Shown here piece after piece: positions 61,995 through 64,000 of a stretch of DNA of 64,000 nt. The DNA is from CBDCWQ01 sp965223435 (GTDB taxonomy: Bacteria > Myxococcota > Kuafuiibacteriia > Kuafuiibacteriales > Kuafuiibacteriaceae): contig CBDCWQ010000021.1 in the NCBI GenBank assembly GCA_965223435.1, positions 930,001 to 994,000 on the forward strand, in the 5' to 3' direction. The stretch's first letter is position 1, and each line of letters opens with the position of its first letter. The position numbers and the translations under genes were made by a program. Below the pieces are notes generated by a model, which saw only the letters and a program-made list of their open reading frames with translations, was not told where the DNA came from and searched no databases.

Positions 61995-62290
61995 AAAATG
62001 GGGTCGAGGTCATCGGATTTTTGACAACGAAGTGGTCCGTGAACCGCACGCAAGCGCGTTTTCCTGACGTCCCTTTGCCCCTTGCGCTTCTTAAACAAAC
62101 TGGTTCCCTCGGGAAAGTCCTGATACGCGCCGGTTGAGCGATCGCAACTCTCCATGCGCGAGATACCGAACAACGGTGGCGCGAGAGGGCAAAGCCGCGC
62201 CGTCCTCGAGCTCCGACTCCTCGGCCCGAGGCGCCCTGTGTACTCCCGGGCATTCGCCCGAAGGCGCGTCGTTCAGGTCGTTTTCATGGA
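61995..62290. other. Divergent intergenic region
   Basis: About 300 bases between the membrane-protein gene (minus) and the small plus-strand gene. Overlapping short frames are shadows. Promoters for both genes are expected but no clear motif was picked. Confidence 0.35.
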
Positions 62291-62806
62291 GTGAAACAAA
62301 AGCGACAGGGGTGTGATGCCACACTTGTCGTACCTTGCATGCAGGGCCCTCACAAGCCTCGATCTTGCGTTTGTTGCAGTGTGAGCGGGCTCGAGTCACA
62401 ATCGTGGGACGCTTTGCTTGCACCTAGACTGTACATCTCCTCATGCCCCCCTCTTCGTGATCCCAAAGGTCTATACCTGGTGGTGACGCTCAAGAAGATG
62501 GGGTTCCGTGTGGAGTGGCCTCGCGAGCCGCTTTCGGCCACCTTGCTGCCGACGGTGCTCGGCGCATGCGATGCAGTGGTAGCAATAGCCAATGAGGCCT
62601 GGCTTGTTTCGTCAGCCAAAGATGTGGAGCTTTCGAGCGCGAAGGCGCACGGTCTTCCGGTGTTTGTTTTTCCCAGGCCAGGCTGGGATGACAGCCTCTT
62701 GCCGGGCCATGATTGGGTGGTTCTTGACGGTGGCGTGACCGCAGCATCTCGTATGATTTCGGGTGTGATCGAAAAACTCAAGATGGCTGCGCAACGCACA
62801 GCCTGA
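62291..62806 (+). CDS. Small protein with TIR/nucleoside-deoxyribosyltransferase-like fold
   Basis: The start is uncertain (GTG at 62291, or GTG at 62381 closer to the domain). From residue about 45 it reads like an alpha/beta sandwich: APRLYISSCPPLRDPKGLYL, VTLKKMGFRVEWP, LGACDAVVAIANEAWLVSS, ELSSAKAHGLPVFVFPRPGWDD. A strand with Ser/Cys, a helix, GF-x-V-x-W, then CDAVVAIA and ELSSAKAHGLPVFV follow the order of nucleoside 2-deoxyribosyltransferases and TIR/SLOG relatives. The catalytic acid is not certain (Glu before LSSAKA is a candidate). No toxin or defence partner is next door. Confidence 0.5.
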   Translation: MKQKRQGCDATLVVPCMQGPHKPRSCVCCSVSGLESQSWDALLAPRLYISSCPPLRDPKGLYLVVTLKKMGFRVEWPREPLSATLLPTVLGACDAVVAIANEAWLVSSAKDVELSSAKAHGLPVFVFPRPGWDDSLLPGHDWVVLDGGVTAASRMISGVIEKLKMAAQRTA

Positions 62807-62861
62807 TGTTTTGGGTCGGTCTAGGGAGATGACGCGTGGGATATCGAAGTGAGGCGTGGGT

Positions 62862-64000
62862 TTAATCCGTCGTGCAGTCCGCCTGGCTGGAAACGGGTGC
62901 GTACCGCACGTAATCAAATTGGGCGTCGAGGTCCGGAGTGTTGGTGAACGTGTAGGCTATGGGACCGGCCTGCAGGACGTTGGGGAGATCTGGACGGACA
63001 TAGGTGGTCGCGTGGGACCACGTGTTGCTTCCAATGGGGCGATCGTAGAGGTAGAAATTCGACCCAACTCTGCAAATGCGCAATTCCGCATCGCCGGAGG
63101 GCCATCGAGGCCCCAATACGTAGCTGGTGTCGTCGACGGTGGTCTTGGTTTCGGCTGCCTGATAGTTTCCACGCCAACCGACCACGCTGAAAACGTAGTT
63201 CTCGGGAGACGATGTTCCTTGAGACGAGGGGTCGCGAGCGATAATACCACCGAACTGGAAGCCCGAGTCGACAGGCTTGTCGGGATCTGAAGCCTTGCGC
63301 GCGCGGACTCGTGTGGTGATCCGGAAGTCCCCGGACACCAGCTGAACAAGACCGGGTCCCTCGTCTTCTTTAAACCAAACAGTGTTTTCGGTGGGCACCA
63401 TTCTCAGGTTGCCGTTCGGAAAGTCGATGGACACGGTGGGGCCGTTGAGGACCTCCCAGAAGTCGCTGAGGTCGGAGCTTCCGAACTCATCACTGGCAGG
63501 GTCTTTCCTTGAACCGCAGCCGGTTTGTTCCAAGACACCGCAGCCGCAGACGCCAGGAGCGGTTTTCGAGATATCTTGAGGGCATCCATCGTTGCAGTCT
63601 GGGGTTCCATCTCGGTCGCTGTCTCTGTCCGATTCGTCGCAGCCGCAGATTCCCGCCGATGTCTTCAATGCATCCCGAGGACAGCTGTCGTTGCAGTCTG
63701 GGGTGCCGTCCCGGTCGGTGTCCGTGTCGGACACGCCACATCCACAAACACCTGGATTAGATTTGGCCCCATCCATTGGGCAGTCATCATCGCAGTCGAG
63801 TGACCCATCCTTGTCAGAGTCTGTGTCGGTTGCGCCACAACCACAAACCCCGGGTACCGTCTTCGCGGGGTCTCGCGGGCAGCGGTCCTCGCAATCTGAT
63901 GCTCCATCGCGGTCGCTGTCCGCGTCCGATTCGCCGCAGCCGCAGATTCCTGCCGATGTCTTCAATGCATCCCGAGGACAGCTGTCGTTGCAGTCTGGGG
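62862..64000 (-). CDS. Thrombospondin-3-like Cys-rich protein with C-terminal jelly-roll domain, N-terminus beyond the window
   Basis: The coding frame continues past 64000. The visible N-terminal part consists of five or more repeats of about 35-40 residues, each CGCG...DSDxDGxxDCxDxCPxD (for example ESDADSDRDGASDCEDRCPR), the Ca-binding thrombospondin type 3 pattern. After a Cys-rich linker (GVLEQTGCGSRKDPAS) the last ~220 residues form a concanavalin-like domain beginning DEFGSSDLSDFWEVLN, similar to DUF1349-type modules. The repeats make it an extracellular, Ca-stiffened stalk with a C-terminal binding domain. Confidence 0.82.
   Translation of the reverse strand, partial: PDCNDSCPRDALKTSAGICGCGESDADSDRDGASDCEDRCPRDPAKTVPGVCGCGATDTDSDKDGSLDCDDDCPMDGAKSNPGVCGCGVSDTDTDRDGTPDCNDSCPRDALKTSAGICGCDESDRDSDRDGTPDCNDGCPQDISKTAPGVCGCGVLEQTGCGSRKDPASDEFGSSDLSDFWEVLNGPTVSIDFPNGNLRMVPTENTVWFKEDEGPGLVQLVSGDFRITTRVRARKASDPDKPVDSGFQFGGIIARDPSSQGTSSPENYVFSVVGWRGNYQAAETKTTVDDTSYVLGPRWPSGDAELRICRVGSNFYLYDRPIGSNTWSHATTYVRPDLPNVLQAGPIAYTFTNTPDLDAQFDYVRYAPVSSQADCTTD
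63644..64000 (-). repeat. Near-identical repeat units within the Cys-rich stalk
   Basis: The stretch around 63644-63705 recurs at about 63938-64000 with a single visible base change, 294 bases apart (residues KTSAGICGC and CPRDALKTS repeated). Other repeats diverge more, so this pair looks recently copied. Confidence 0.7.

Noticed and set aside
61852..62253. 133-codon minus frame upstream of the large membrane protein
   Set aside because: It overlaps the N-terminus of the larger gene in another frame and is Arg/Ser/Gly-rich like a shadow of GC-rich DNA.

Overview
The window (about 57-60% GC by eye, dense genes, many long secreted proteins) looks like a chromosome segment of a Myxococcota or related deltaproteobacterial-grade bacterium. 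The pointers are a PilZ protein of myxobacterial type, an NtrC-class regulator, an FHA protein with a Fis-like helix-turn-helix, FadL-like and other outer-membrane barrels, and many large lipoproteins built from LamG, PKD, G8, spondin-N, FG-GAP, thrombospondin-3-like, beta-helix and Cys-rich modules. No rRNA, tRNA or CRISPR array was recognised.

Layout. 1-5.9 kb: a minus-strand operon (GMC oxidoreductase, two extended-SDR dehydrogenases, a DUF2079 membrane protein), plausibly lipid or sterol/glycan chemistry. 6.2-20.7 kb: core and envelope functions: DUF212 membrane protein, glycine oxidase ThiO, FadL-like porin, PilZ protein, beta-barrel, coiled-coil protein, sigma-54 response regulator, a glyoxalase-fold protein with a histone-H1-like tail, a peptidoglycan-binding protein with a caspase-like His/Cys pair coupled to a HEAT-repeat protein, a spondin-N lipoprotein and inorganic pyrophosphatase. 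21.2-32.1 kb: one giant secreted protein of about 3,620 residues. 32.1-32.6 kb: a compact element with near-perfect terminal inverted repeats made partly of hexamer arrays, enclosing an S23-type four-helix-bundle gene. 32.7-38.6 kb: pilin-like protein, FHA protein, dead IS701-like transposase, and a MarR-controlled operon with a matching operator at each promoter. 38.7-53.6 kb: a run of exported lipoproteins (quinoprotein-like propeller, G8/LamG/PKD, two beta-helix proteins, a CxxCH protein, FG-GAP), visibly lower in GC in the 41-47 kb part. 53.7-57.6 kb: scrambled remains of a second copy of the giant gene: a LamG scrap, a 1,046-residue reading frame on the opposite strand and a C-terminal LRR/tail scrap. 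57.8-64 kb: a large membrane protein, a small TIR/deoxyribosyltransferase-like protein and a truncated Cys-rich Ca-binding repeat protein.

The most unusual items are the inverted-repeat S23 element outside rRNA, the rearranged giant-gene paralogue, the caspase-like/HEAT pair, and the glyoxalase-histone-tail fusion. All functional statements are from reading motifs; no database search was run.
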